In this document: positions 8,889 to 20,100 of the stretch, piece by piece
Numbering within the stretch: the stretch's first letter is position 1
How the letters are laid out: each line of letters opens with the position of its first letter
NCBI RefSeq assembly: GCF_000384395.1
Contig: NZ_ARWE01000001.1
Location: 3,074,501-3,138,500, forward strand
DNA: 64,000 nucleotides
Origin: Geopsychrobacter electrodiphilus DSM 16401
GTDB taxonomy: Bacteria > Desulfobacterota > Desulfuromonadia > Desulfuromonadales > Geopsychrobacteraceae
Direction of reading: 5' to 3'
Notes under the pieces: generated by a model
Told to the model about the DNA's origin: nothing
The model's input: the letters and a program-made list of their open reading frames with translations, nothing else
The model's database searches: none
Program-made: the position numbers and the translations under genes

Positions 8889-9545
8889 GATGAAATTCAC
8901 AAGGTAAATATGATGGATGCCCCTCTTTGTCTTCGCGACTACCAACCAGATTTGACGTTACTAATATTGCGCGATTAGGGTCGGCAATCCCCCCTGGGTA
9001 TTAGTATGGACAGTACCTTATTTGTTAACAACGGCGCGATTAGTAACATGCTGATGCTCTATAAAGAGTATTGACGTGTTCAAAATACTTGTTTTGGTGT
9101 CCTGTTTCGACCTTGATTGAATGTGATGCAATCAACTGACAAATTAACTCAAATATCATACCCATGAACTGACCAAACGTTTTGCGTTTGACGATATCGA
9201 AATGCTTGCTGGTGTTCAGTTTGATTCTAAGGCCGATCTGAACCCGCATCAGGTTAATGAGGGCTTTTGGTTGACCTTTCTGGATTAAATCAGTATCTTG
9301 CAAGATATTAATTTGATTGTTGTTTTAAGGGGGCGGGATGATTATTTTGTTGGTGCAAATCTATTAATTGGTCGCATTATTCTGCATAGCAGGACTGCGG
9401 CTTTTTTTGTGCCTTCAGGGTTAGCTTGATTGCCAAATCACCTCTGATTTTGTCCTCCGCAAATATACCTTTGTTCACGCATAGCTAATAAGCACTCTAC
9501 TCAACAATTTAACTTTTCGCCCAGCTACCAGTGGGAAGGCCCAAA
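8889..9545. other. Intergenic region upstream of the defence operon
   Basis: About 650 bp, AT-rich. It contains a weak minus-strand frame at 9040-9303 (TTG start, 87 codons, basic, unrecognised; possibly a decayed transposase tail, low support). A GCGCGATTAG decamer occurs at 8969 and 9034. The operon promoter must lie in 9310-9530, but no clear consensus could be picked. Confidence 0.5.
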
Positions 9546-12500
9546 ATGGACAATCCATTTTTCGATAAGCCAATACTGAATTCACCCTATGAATATCCAA
9601 AAAAACATTGGGAGTTAGATGATCAGGGGCAGCCGACCCAGAATCTCATTGAAAAGCGTCGTCGTGCTGAATTCATTACCCCGATTCCCAAACCTCGGAA
9701 GCGTAAGGGTGCAGCAGCGCAATTAGATCTTCTTGCTGATTTGGCCATGTCAACTGCTGATCAGCAATACGATCCGACGTCAATTATAAATGAGTTACGC
9801 CACCACGTTGATAAGTGGCGCAAACTTCCCAATACAAACGACTGGAAGGTTACGCCCGAAACTGCTCGTCTGCTTCAACATTGGCGGCATCATCCATTTA
9901 ACGGTATCCGTCCCTTTTTCTGTCAGGTTGAGGCAGTCGAAACCGCCATCTGGCTCACAGAAGTGGCGCCTACCGATAAAGCAGGTAAGGGCTTCCTGGA
10001 TCATCTGGCAAATGCAAACCATGACGCCAATCCCGAATTGATGCGCTTGGCGCTAAAGCTGGCGACCGGGGCGGGTAAGACTACGGTTATGGCGATGGTG
10101 ATCGCTTGGCAGACCATCAATGCCGTTCGTCGCCCCAACAGTAAAAAGTTTACGCGGGGTTTTTTGATTGTGGCCCCAGGCATCACGATTCGTGACCGTT
10201 TGCGCGTTCTGCACCCCAACGATCCGAACAGCTACTACCAGAGTCGTGAGATCGTGCCGCAGGATATGCTTGGTGATCTTGACCGTGCCAAAATCGTCAT
10301 CACCAACTACCATTCCTTCAAGCTGCGTGAGCGTATCGACCTGTCAAAGGGCGGTCGTTCGCTACTTCAGGGCCGTGGCGAAGCGCTCAATACGCTTGAA
10401 ACCGAAGGCCAGATGCTCCAGCGGGTCATGCCTGCTTTGATGGGTTTGAAAAATATCCTAGCGATCAATGATGAGGCCCATCACTGTTATCGTGAGAAAC
10501 CGCTGCATGAAGATGACGATCTGAAAGGCGAAGAGAAAAAGGAGGCCGAGAAGAACAACGAGGCAGCTAGACTCTGGATCACTGGTCTTGAAATCGTCAA
10601 CCGCAAGCTCGGGCTTTCGCAGGTGCTTGATCTGTCAGCGACTCCCTTCTTCCTGAGTGGCTCAGGTTACGCCGAGGGGACACTTTTCCCCTGGACTATG
10701 AGTGACTTTTCGCTGATGGACGCCATTGAGTGTGGCATCGTCAAGCTGCCGCGTGTGCCGATTGCCGACAATATACCCGGTGATGAGATGCCGATGTTCC
10801 GTAATCTTTGGGAGCATATTGGCAAGAAGATGCCGAAGAAGGGGCGTGGCAAAGCAGATGCCCTGAATCCGCTGGATCTGCCACCGCAACTGCAAACGGC
10901 CCTTCAAGCTCTCTACGGACATTACGAAAAAACTTTCGATCTTTGGCAGAAAGAGGGTATCAACGTACCACCCTGTTTTATCGTTGTCTGTAATAACACC
11001 GCGACCTCAAAGCTGGTCTACGATTACATCTCCGGCTTTGAACGTCAAAACAAGGATGGTTCAGTTCAGCTTGAATTCGGTCGTCTTCCCCTGTTCCGCA
11101 ACACTGACGAACATGGCAATCCTCTCGCTCGGCCAAATACCTTGCTGATCGATAGTGAGCAGCTTGAATCGGGAGATGCCCTTGATAACAATTTCCGTGA
11201 GATGGCTTCGTTTGAGATTGACCGGTTTCGTCGTGAAATTATTGAACGGACTGGCGATCGCCGTCAGGCAGAAAATATCACCGACCAGGATCTGCTGCGC
11301 GAAGTCATGAACACGGTCGGCAGGCCTGGTCAACTTGGTGGGTCGATCCGTTGTGTCGTTTCTGTCTCCATGCTCACCGAAGGCTGGGATGCCAACACAG
11401 TAACCCACGTTCTGGGGGTTCGGGCCTTTGGTACTCAACTATTGTGCGAGCAAGTCATTGGTCGCGCTTTGCGTCGGCAGTCCTATGAACTGAATGAGGA
11501 TACTGGTCTCTTCAATACAGAATATGCCGATGTTCTGGGGATTCCCTTCGACTTTACGGCAAAGCCGGTAGTTTCACCACCTCAGCCTCCGCGCGAAACA
11601 ATCCAGGTCAAGGCGATTCGGCCGGAGCGTGACGCACTAGAAATCAAATTCCCCAGGGTCGCGGGTTACAGAACCGAACTCCCCGAAACGCGACTGACGG
11701 CTTCATTTAACGATGATTCGACCATGGTTCTGACTCCGGATCTGGTTGGTGCAACTGAAACTCGTAGCTCAGGGATCATCGGTGCGTTCGTTGACCTGAA
11801 TCTGGTTCATACCGGAGATGTCAGGCCGTCTCAGGTCGTTTATGAATTGACCTCTCATCTGGTTTTGACTAAGTGGCGTGACGCCAATGGTGAGCCCCAG
11901 CTTTCACTTTTTGGACAATTGAAGCGTATCGCTCGCCAATGGGTAGATAACCATCTGGTCTGTCAGGGGGGAACCTATCCAGCACAGCTCAAATACAAAA
12001 CCCTTGCTGACATGGCCTGTGAAAGAATCACCGCAGCGATTACCCGTGCACACGTTGGTACACATCCAATCAAGGCAGTGCTTGATCCCTATAATCCTGT
12101 CGGATCAACCTGCCATGTCAATTTCAATACCTCTAAAAGAGACCGTTGGGAGACCGATGCCCGCCGGTGCCATATTAACTGGGTCATTCTCGACAGTGAT
12201 TGGGAAGGTGAATTCTGCCGCGTCGCTGAAGGTCATCCTAAAGTCAAAGCCTACGTTAAGAACCACAGTCTTGGACTTGATGTGCCGTACCGCTACGGTT
12301 CCGAGATGCGTAAGTATATCCCCGATTTCATCGTGCAGATTGATGATGGCAACGGGGATGACGACTTGCTGCATCTGATTGTCGAGATCAAAGGGTATCG
12401 GCGTGAGGATGCCAAAGAGAAGAAGTCGACCATGGAGACCTACTGGGTACCAGGTGTGAACAATCTGGGCAACTACGGCCGTTGGGCATTTGCCGAGTTT

Positions 12501-12596
12501 ACTGAAGTTTACCAGATCGAGTCTGACTTCGAAGCCAAGGTCGAATCTGAATTCAACAAAATGATCCAAGCCGCCACCGGCACGTCGAAAGCATAA
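9546..12596 (+). CDS. Type III-like restriction endonuclease subunit (Res, DEAD/H helicase-nuclease)
   Basis: A 1016-residue enzyme from the ATG at 9546 (GGGAAGG six bases upstream; a GTG five codons earlier is less likely). Superfamily-2 motor: Walker A LATGAGKTTVM (about 172), DEAH box NDEAHHCYRE (about 308), motif III LSATPFF (about 363), motif VI EQVIGRALRRQ (about 637). A PD-(D/E)xK nuclease follows near the C-terminus: PDFIV (about 925) and IVEIKGY (about 946). With the next gene it forms a restriction-modification pair of the type III-like kind often annotated BPTD_3080 family. First gene of the long rightward operon. Confidence 0.9.
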   Translation: MDNPFFDKPILNSPYEYPKKHWELDDQGQPTQNLIEKRRRAEFITPIPKPRKRKGAAAQLDLLADLAMSTADQQYDPTSIINELRHHVDKWRKLPNTNDWKVTPETARLLQHWRHHPFNGIRPFFCQVEAVETAIWLTEVAPTDKAGKGFLDHLANANHDANPELMRLALKLATGAGKTTVMAMVIAWQTINAVRRPNSKKFTRGFLIVAPGITIRDRLRVLHPNDPNSYYQSREIVPQDMLGDLDRAKIVITNYHSFKLRERIDLSKGGRSLLQGRGEALNTLETEGQMLQRVMPALMGLKNILAINDEAHHCYREKPLHEDDDLKGEEKKEAEKNNEAARLWITGLEIVNRKLGLSQVLDLSATPFFLSGSGYAEGTLFPWTMSDFSLMDAIECGIVKLPRVPIADNIPGDEMPMFRNLWEHIGKKMPKKGRGKADALNPLDLPPQLQTALQALYGHYEKTFDLWQKEGINVPPCFIVVCNNTATSKLVYDYISGFERQNKDGSVQLEFGRLPLFRNTDEHGNPLARPNTLLIDSEQLESGDALDNNFREMASFEIDRFRREIIERTGDRRQAENITDQDLLREVMNTVGRPGQLGGSIRCVVSVSMLTEGWDANTVTHVLGVRAFGTQLLCEQVIGRALRRQSYELNEDTGLFNTEYADVLGIPFDFTAKPVVSPPQPPRETIQVKAIRPERDALEIKFPRVAGYRTELPETRLTASFNDDSTMVLTPDLVGATETRSSGIIGAFVDLNLVHTGDVRPSQVVYELTSHLVLTKWRDANGEPQLSLFGQLKRIARQWVDNHLVCQGGTYPAQLKYKTLADMACERITAAITRAHVGTHPIKAVLDPYNPVGSTCHVNFNTSKRDRWETDARRCHINWVILDSDWEGEFCRVAEGHPKVKAYVKNHSLGLDVPYRYGSEMRKYIPDFIVQIDDGNGDDDLLHLIVEIKGYRREDAKEKKSTMETYWVPGVNNLGNYGRWAFAEFTEVYQIESDFEAKVESEFNKMIQAATGTSKA

Positions 12597-12607
12597 GGAC
12601 AAACATA

Positions 12608-15385
12608 ATGGCCAAAAACCCTACAATGAAATCTGTTGAAACGCTGAAGCATGAAGATGCCACGCGAAAAAATATTCCGACGGCTGAGCATCAGTCGATC
12701 ATGCACGATGCGGATAAAAATCCGATCAAGGTGGCTTACGAACGACGTAATTGTGACCTAGATCCACAATTGGTTTGGCGTGGGAAGGATGAAAAGGATT
12801 GGTCAGATCTGGTGGTGCAGGCGCCACCGCTCTACATCCAAGAGAAGGTCCACCCCAAGGTGTTGATCGACGACCTGCTGCTCCGCACCAAGATCAAGAC
12901 AAAAGCTGACGAGTCTCAGTTTGACCTATTTGCTGATTTCAACGGGTTGCCCAATGAGTCCGCCAAAACCGAATTTTATCAGCACGATGCTCATTGGGCC
13001 AACCGCATGATTCTGGGTGATAGCTTGCAGGTGATGGCGTCGCTGGCCGAGCGCGAGGGCCTACGCGGAAAGGTGCAGTGTATCTACTTTGATCCGCCCT
13101 ACGGTATTAAATTTAACTCCAATTTCCAGTGGTCAACCACCAGCCGTGACGTGAAGGACGGCAAGGTCGACCACATCACTCGCGAGCCTGAACAAGTGAA
13201 GGCGTTTCGGGATACCTGGCGCGACGGCATCCACAGCTACCTCACCTACCTTCGCGACCGCCTCACTGTCGCCCGCGATCTTCTCACTGAATCCGGTTCC
13301 ATCTTTGTGCAGATTGGGGATGAGAATGTGCATCGGGTTCGGGCGGTGATGGATGAGGTATTTGGAGATGAGAACTTCGTGACGCTAATTACCGTCTGGA
13401 AGACCAGTTCTCAGACCTCCTCGACTCTGGCTTCAACCTCCGACTATGTTGTCTGGTATGCCCGCGATATCTCACGAGTCAAATATCGCGGGTTGAAAAC
13501 TCGCAAGGACCCTAGTGCTCCAGGTTCAGGTGCAGACGACTATAAGTTTCTGTGGTTAGGAAACGATGTCCGAAAGTCCGTAGCTCACGCCACAGATGAG
13601 GAGAAGCGAAAATTCAAGGTCTTTGGCCCCTCTCCGACGACATCCCAATCTGGATCTGAGACTACAAGGGTTTCGATCAAGTTCAACGGACGAGAGTTCT
13701 TGCCTGGTCCCGGTGGCTGGAAGACGAATGCCACCGGATTCAAACGTTTGATCGCCGCTGATCGGATCATGTCGCGAACGAACAGCCTGCGATACGTTCG
13801 CTTCCTTGATGATTATCCCGTAGTTCCAATTTCTAACTTATGGACGGACGTGAGATGGGGATTTGATGCGAGCGAAAAGCGTTACGTAGTTGAGACGAAT
13901 CCTCAGATTCTCACTCGCTGCCTTCTCATGGCCAGTGACCCCGGCGACCTCGTGCTTGACCCGACCTGTGGTTCCGGCACCACCGCCACCGTCGCAGAGC
14001 AATGGGGTCGCCGCTGGATAACGATTGACACTTCGCGAGTGGCGCTGGCGTTGGCTCGTGCCCGGATCATGGGCGCGCGTTATCCCTATTACCTACTGGC
14101 CGACAGCTCTGACGGACAACAGAAAGAAGCGGAAGTCTCCCGGACTCTGCCTTCCACGCAGCCGACCCATAGCAATATCCGTCATGGTTTTATTTATCAG
14201 CGTGTGCCACACATAACCCTGAAATCAATTGCCAACAACACTGAGATTGATGTCATTTGGGACAAGTTTCAAGAAACCCTCGAACCGCTGCGCGACCAGT
14301 TGAATGAATCGCTGGGCAAGAACTGGCCGGAATGGGAAATTCCCCGTACGGCCGATATCAAATGGTCGGAGGCCATAAAGGAACTGCACGCCGCTTGGTG
14401 GCAACAGCGCATCGCCCGCCAGCAAGAAATCGATGACTCCATCGCCGCCAAGGCTGATAATGAATATCTTTATGACAAACCCTATGACGACAAAAAGAAA
14501 GTCCGTGTCGCCGGGCCGTTTACCGTCGAAAGCCTGTCGCCGCACCGGGTGCTGGGCGTGGGCACAGATGACGAGCTGATCGATACCGTCGCTGAAGCCA
14601 AAGATGGCTATGGCGAGGAGCGTGACTTTGTCCAGATGATTCTTGAAAACCTGAAAACCGCCGGGGTGCAACAGGCTCACAAGGAAGACAAGATCACCTT
14701 TACCGCGCTAACCCCCTGGCCGGGCGATCTGGTCTGCGCCGACGGACGGTTTGAAGATGCCGGTGGCGAAAAACGCGCAGCTATCTTCATCGGACCCGAG
14801 TTTGGCACCGTCTCCCGACCCGACCTGGTCGCTGCCGCCCGTGAAGCGGGAGATGCCGGTTTCGACGTGCTGATTTCCTGCGCCTTCAATTACGACGCTC
14901 ATTCCTCTGAATTCGACAAGCTCGGCCGTATTCCAGTTCTCAAGGCTAGAATGAATGCCGATCTGCACATGGCTGACGATCTAAAGAATACCGGCAAGGG
15001 AAACCTGTTCGTTATCTTCGGTGAACCGGATATTGACATCCTCGACGCTGAAGACGGTCAGGTGCAAGTCAAGGTCAACGGCGTCGATGTCTTCCATCCC
15101 AACACCGGTGAAGTCCGCAGTGATGGAGCTGACGGAATTGCATGTTGGTTCATCGACACCGACTACAACGAAGAAAGCTTCTTCGTCCGCCATGCCTACT
15201 TCCTGGGTGCAAACGATCCCTATAAGTCATTAAAAACGACCCTCAAGGCCGAAATCAACCAAGATGCATGGGATACACTCAATAGCGACACATCGCGTCC
15301 CTTCGGCAAACCTTCGACCGGACGGATTGCCGTGAAGGTTATCAATCACCTTGGTGATGAAGTGATGAAGGTGTTTCGGGCATGA
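12608..15385 (+). CDS. Site-specific DNA-adenine methyltransferase (type III-like Mod)
   Basis: A 925-residue beta-class N6-adenine methyltransferase: catalytic motif IV DPPYGIKF (about 162) comes before the SAM-binding motif I DPTCGSGTTATVAEQWG (about 450). A large extra C-terminal half (about 500-925) is not a standard methylase fold and may mediate recognition or Res contact. It starts 11 bp after Res with AAGGA upstream, so the two are co-transcribed. It would protect host DNA by methylating the site the preceding subunit cuts. Larger than classic Mod proteins (about 650 aa). Confidence 0.9.
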   Translation: MAKNPTMKSVETLKHEDATRKNIPTAEHQSIMHDADKNPIKVAYERRNCDLDPQLVWRGKDEKDWSDLVVQAPPLYIQEKVHPKVLIDDLLLRTKIKTKADESQFDLFADFNGLPNESAKTEFYQHDAHWANRMILGDSLQVMASLAEREGLRGKVQCIYFDPPYGIKFNSNFQWSTTSRDVKDGKVDHITREPEQVKAFRDTWRDGIHSYLTYLRDRLTVARDLLTESGSIFVQIGDENVHRVRAVMDEVFGDENFVTLITVWKTSSQTSSTLASTSDYVVWYARDISRVKYRGLKTRKDPSAPGSGADDYKFLWLGNDVRKSVAHATDEEKRKFKVFGPSPTTSQSGSETTRVSIKFNGREFLPGPGGWKTNATGFKRLIAADRIMSRTNSLRYVRFLDDYPVVPISNLWTDVRWGFDASEKRYVVETNPQILTRCLLMASDPGDLVLDPTCGSGTTATVAEQWGRRWITIDTSRVALALARARIMGARYPYYLLADSSDGQQKEAEVSRTLPSTQPTHSNIRHGFIYQRVPHITLKSIANNTEIDVIWDKFQETLEPLRDQLNESLGKNWPEWEIPRTADIKWSEAIKELHAAWWQQRIARQQEIDDSIAAKADNEYLYDKPYDDKKKVRVAGPFTVESLSPHRVLGVGTDDELIDTVAEAKDGYGEERDFVQMILENLKTAGVQQAHKEDKITFTALTPWPGDLVCADGRFEDAGGEKRAAIFIGPEFGTVSRPDLVAAAREAGDAGFDVLISCAFNYDAHSSEFDKLGRIPVLKARMNADLHMADDLKNTGKGNLFVIFGEPDIDILDAEDGQVQVKVNGVDVFHPNTGEVRSDGADGIACWFIDTDYNEESFFVRHAYFLGANDPYKSLKTTLKAEINQDAWDTLNSDTSRPFGKPSTGRIAVKVINHLGDEVMKVFRA

Positions 15386-15424
15386 GATGTTTTTATTCTC
15401 ATTTAGATCAAAGTTGTGACGAAT

Positions 15425-17173
15425 ATGAACTTTAAAGCGGTTTCTGAAATTCTCGCACTCCACAACTTTCGTGAGCCGGTGCTTAATGCGCTTGTTCCCG
15501 ATGAGAACAATTATTCAGTGCTTCTCATGCAACCCAATGGACAACTTGAGGTAGCCGCTGATGGTGTTCGGAGTAGGGATAGAGACCTCGCTAAAAGCCA
15601 GTTCCAAGGGTTCCTCGAAAATGCAATTGATTCTAGTGCTGATCTTGTTGCAACTCCAGAATACTCTATGCCTTGGGATGTGTTGGCCGAAGCGATTAAA
15701 TCCGACAAAATTCCTCAGCGAGGGAAAATATGGGCACTCGGTTGTGAAGGGATCAAATACAGTCAGCTCGAAACGTTCAAAAATGAACTGGCGCCAGTTG
15801 CTACCGTCCTCTATGAACACTTGGTTGATGACCCCACTCGTTTTCTCAGTTCTCTCGCATATGTTTTCAAGGTTCAAAGTGTTGAAGAAAATCAAGATGA
15901 TCAAACTGTAGTCCTTATTCAATTCAAGACACATCCAATGGGTGACGAGAATCATTTCGAGATAAATGGGATGCTGAGAGGGTCTTGCGTCTACCATTTT
16001 GGTGGAAATGGTGAGCACTTAAGACTTGTCTCGTTGATCTGTGCAGATGTTTTTTCTTTTGAGGACGCTGATGCTCGCTTAATTTATGACCGTGCATTAG
16101 TTCTTCATATTCAACTTAATCAAGAACCGAGGCATGAAAGTTTTCTTGGGTGCAGACAAAAACTCCTGTGTTTTAAGGGGGATGAAACTGAAGTCATCTG
16201 CTTGAATTGGGCAAAAAATGTTCATTTCTGGCGACAAGGAAACGCTATTGATTGGAAAAATATTTCAGGCTCCGCATGGTATTTAAAATCAAAGGATTTT
16301 GACAGCCGTGATAACACATTGAAAAGTAGTCATGTTAAGGGGTTTTATTATACGCGGCTTAAATCTCTTTATGCCCATGCAATGTTTTTCAATTTCGAAC
16401 CGGCAACATATCAATTGATTGCATCCAAGGTTGCTCACGTCGGAGTTATGGGTGCAATCTCTAGGCGCAGAGGACCACAACTCACTAAGCTGCGTAAATG
16501 GAATGAAGACACTAGTGCTTGGCAGGAACAGGAAGCATCAAATGATGGTTTTCTTGAAGTCGTAGCACTTTGTGGTGACGCCAGTGGCCAATTAAAAACT
16601 ATCGCTGAAGAGAATCCTTTTAAAGCTGAACGGATTCTTGCTTTAAGCGCTGGTAGTGTAATGAGTGGTTTAGATTGGCATAAAACTCCAAATTTAGATT
16701 CATGTGTCATCGAGTCATCTGAAGTCATTCGTCGAATTACTTTTAGTCAGGATACCAATCAGGGAGCTTCAGCTTTCCGCAATGCTCGACTTTTACGATT
16801 GAGACATCTTTGGAGAATTGTAACGACACTTGAATTGCCCCCAGCGCTAAAGCCCTCAGAGGGAAACTTCACGATTAGCTGGACCAATGATAGCCCTCAC
16901 CAGAATGCAATATCTGCTGATGGCAGTCGTGCAACCCTTGTTTATATGGGAGAGGACTCAAGTTTTGAGCAGGTAAAAGCAACAAAGAAAAAGATTGCTG
17001 ATTATCTCTTCTGGTCAGCCTCAAGTCCAGATCACGCACGAGCGGCACAACAGCGACTTGCTGTCTGGTTTCGGGGCGAGAATGGCGAAATTGAACTATA
17101 TGATCCGTATCGCTACGTCAAAATTGATCAAACCGGTGAGTATTCCGAGTTCGATATAGGGAGGGAAGAATGA
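15425..17173 (+). CDS. Nitrilase-fold (carbon-nitrogen hydrolase-like) protein in defence operon
   Basis: A 582-residue protein from the ATG at 15425 (a GTG at 15416 is an alternative; neither has a strong ribosome site). The first 230 residues show the nitrilase triad context: Glu79 in ATPEYSMPW, Lys168 in IQFKTHPM and Cys206 in SLICADVFSF, with the strand LVLHIQLN following as in the family. The remaining about 350 residues are unfamiliar. Nitrilase-fold enzymes hydrolyse or transfer amides/nitriles; here it is likely an effector. Its stop overlaps the start of the SMC-like gene by four bases, so translation is coupled. I know nitrilase domains in some defence reverse transcriptases, but not in this setting. 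Confidence 0.65.
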   Translation: MNFKAVSEILALHNFREPVLNALVPDENNYSVLLMQPNGQLEVAADGVRSRDRDLAKSQFQGFLENAIDSSADLVATPEYSMPWDVLAEAIKSDKIPQRGKIWALGCEGIKYSQLETFKNELAPVATVLYEHLVDDPTRFLSSLAYVFKVQSVEENQDDQTVVLIQFKTHPMGDENHFEINGMLRGSCVYHFGGNGEHLRLVSLICADVFSFEDADARLIYDRALVLHIQLNQEPRHESFLGCRQKLLCFKGDETEVICLNWAKNVHFWRQGNAIDWKNISGSAWYLKSKDFDSRDNTLKSSHVKGFYYTRLKSLYAHAMFFNFEPATYQLIASKVAHVGVMGAISRRRGPQLTKLRKWNEDTSAWQEQEASNDGFLEVVALCGDASGQLKTIAEENPFKAERILALSAGSVMSGLDWHKTPNLDSCVIESSEVIRRITFSQDTNQGASAFRNARLLRLRHLWRIVTTLELPPALKPSEGNFTISWTNDSPHQNAISADGSRATLVYMGEDSSFEQVKATKKKIADYLFWSASSPDHARAAQQRLAVWFRGENGEIELYDPYRYVKIDQTGEYSEFDIGREE

Positions 17174-20100
17174 CTTTAAGTCTTACGCAACTTCGGGACC
17201 ACGTTGCTACAAAATTCCCAGAGGTTGAAATAGTCAACAATTCGACTCTTCGCTTCATGAAAGAACTGAAGGAAAGTCCATATGCGGTGTACTATTTTGA
17301 TCTAACGCAAGACATTCCACGTTCCAAAGAGGCTCTGGCGAAATATATGGACCAAGTAATTGGTAGCCATTACTTCAAAGACAAGAAAAGTCTCCAGTGG
17401 AACAACTACCTGTACTTCATCACTCAGTCGGACCTACTGATGGATGACGAAGGACATAAAGTCAAAGAGTTAATTGAACGCGATAGAAATTATGCTAGAA
17501 AATTTGTTATTCCTATCGAAGAAATTGACTCTATCCTCGCCCCCCCAGTAGTTGTACCCAAATCAGCTACCCCACAGGCTAACGTCCTTAGTATTTGGTC
17601 TGAAATGCTAACTGATGTTGGCCTCGATAGGGCAATCTTGACTGATGTAGACATGCCGACAAGATTGTCTCTGATTGAGTCGTCGAAAACTGCACCTGCT
17701 TCGAAAGTTAAAACAAAGAAGCTCAGTGCTAAAACTAAATCAGAGACATTTATGCGGTCGTTGCAATTGAATGAATTTCGGGATTGTCCCCGCCAAAAAA
17801 GTTTTACCTTCGGGACTGTTAATCTTATCTTTGGTGCTAATGGTTCAGGTAAAACATCTCTTCTTGAGGCGATTGAGCTTTATTATTGTGGGAAAAATAA
17901 GCGGAACCCGAAAACAAAATCTCCGTATCAAATAACCGCAGGCTTTGAAGATGGAAAATCTGAAATTGTGACTGGAGGGCGCGGATTACAGTTGTTTCGA
18001 GATCGAAACCTCATGTGGTATGGACAACCGGAGACAAATACACAAAACCTCTATCAAAGCTTTTCTCAGTTCAATTTTCTTAATACCGATGCTGCTGTGA
18101 GCCTCACTGATTCTGTCACTCGTATAGAAGATGATCTTTCCAAACTGCTTGTTGGGCCAGAAGCTTCCAAGACGTGGCGTGATATAGAACGGGTTTCTGT
18201 CGCTGCGAAAGCGAAGAAGCGTGATCTTAATTTGCTTGAGACGCAAATCAAGGAAGAACTTTCTGCCCTGAACAAACAGATACAGGATTACAGCGAAATA
18301 CGGCAGGAATCAGATTCAATACAAATTCGACTTGAGGAAATGATAAATCGGGTGGGGTGGAATCATGGCTACGCTGACAAGAAATACATTGTCAACTTGG
18401 TAGAGGATCTTTCTGAGCTAATTTCAATAGCGCACCAAGCAGCGGTCCTTAATTGGACTGAATCTCCAGTGTCACTCAATTCAATAGAGGAGTATATCCA
18501 TAAGGCACGAATTATCAGCGACAAAGTTGAAAGAAGTCTTATTCAATTAGAGAAAATGCGAAGTTCCCATAGAAAGCTTGCAGATTCTATCAAACGTGAT
18601 CGCGAGGCACTAGAGCTTGCAAAAGATATCAAACGGATAAAAGAATCTGGCGTTTTTAACTATTCCGATGATCGCAACAGACAGCGGCAGTTGATAGCCT
18701 CCCTTTCTGAGAAGCTTGTCGGGATCGACACCGATTCCTTGCGTGAACTTTTCCCTACCTATCTAGATATGGAATTGCTCAAAGGTCATGAGGTGGCTCT
18801 TGCCAGGCGATCTTCCTCTGAGGCGTTACTTGCCAACTCAAGGGTAGAATATCGGGATTTTTGCAAACTAAGAGATCAATCTCTCAATCTTATCCAAGAG
18901 CTTCAAAAGATTGCCGACCGAATAATTCATGATAGCTCAAACCCAGATGAATGCCCACTTTGTCACACCAATTTTGAACAAGGTGAATTATCTAAGCGCA
19001 TTGGTATGAGTGGAGATGATCATCTAGCCTTGCTTGGTCAGAAGCTCCTTGATCAGATACAAGAGCAAGAAGGCGCGTTGAATGATGCAACGACCATTGA
19101 TGTCGTATTGGCTTCGCTACTTAAGTTCGGTGAACGGACAAAACTTTCTTCAAATATTTCGATTCGCTCAGTTCTAGCTGAAGTTGCAAGCATTAAGAAA
19201 GAATTACTGGCAGCTCAAGACGAGCTATCCTTAACAGAAAGCAAATTACTTATGCTTGAGGAACAGGGCTTTTCCATGCAAAGAATGGTGGAGAGTTCTG
19301 AACTGTTAAGTGGACTTGAACACCCACTATCTAGTTTTTCACAAAAAGATATTGATCATCTGATTTTCGAAATCTCAGAATCCCTTCCGATATTATCAAA
19401 TGATCTCGCTGACGATGGAAAAGCTATAGAGCAACTAAGACAAGTGATCGCAGATTCTCTGGGCACAACAAGTTCGGACGAACTTGACCTCAAAAATAAA
19501 CAATTTCAGATCAAAGAAAGGATTGTGACAACAGAGGGTGTTTTTACAAAGTTGAAACATTTCACCTTATCAAATTTTCCTTGGCCTGGGGATAAATCGA
19601 TAGCTGAACTTATTATTGAAACTGAATCGATCCGCGAGGTTGCTGCTGATATGCAACTTGCACTTGGTAAAGAGAGCCAGGCAGAAAATACATGTTCACA
19701 ATCGATAACTCGAAGAGATGTTCTCCAAAAGAAGCTCAAAGATTTGCAGGTGAAATTAGATCGATATAAGCAAGCGCAGATCACCTTCAAGAGCATACTA
19801 AACGAGCATTCTTTGAAGTCTGCAATGGATTCAGCGCTTCAAGAAAATCGTGAATGCATCGAATCAATTTTTAAAACTATTCACTCACCCGCTGAATTTC
19901 GAGGTCTTGGATCAAATTGGTCGACACTTATTCGTGAAAAGGGTGGTGAAGAAGCCGAACTGAGTGAAATTAGTACAGGGCAGCGAGCGGCATTTGCGTT
20001 GTCAATATTCCTGGCCCAAAACGTACAGATCAAAGACGCCCCCCCTGTAATTCTTATTGATGATCCGATTGCGCATGTAGACGATCTCAACTCGTTATCA

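Noticed and set aside
9040-9303. Minus-strand frame of 87 codons upstream of the defence operon
   Set aside because: TTG start, no ribosome site, only a vague resemblance to transposase tails; noted in the intergenic entry but not called as a gene.
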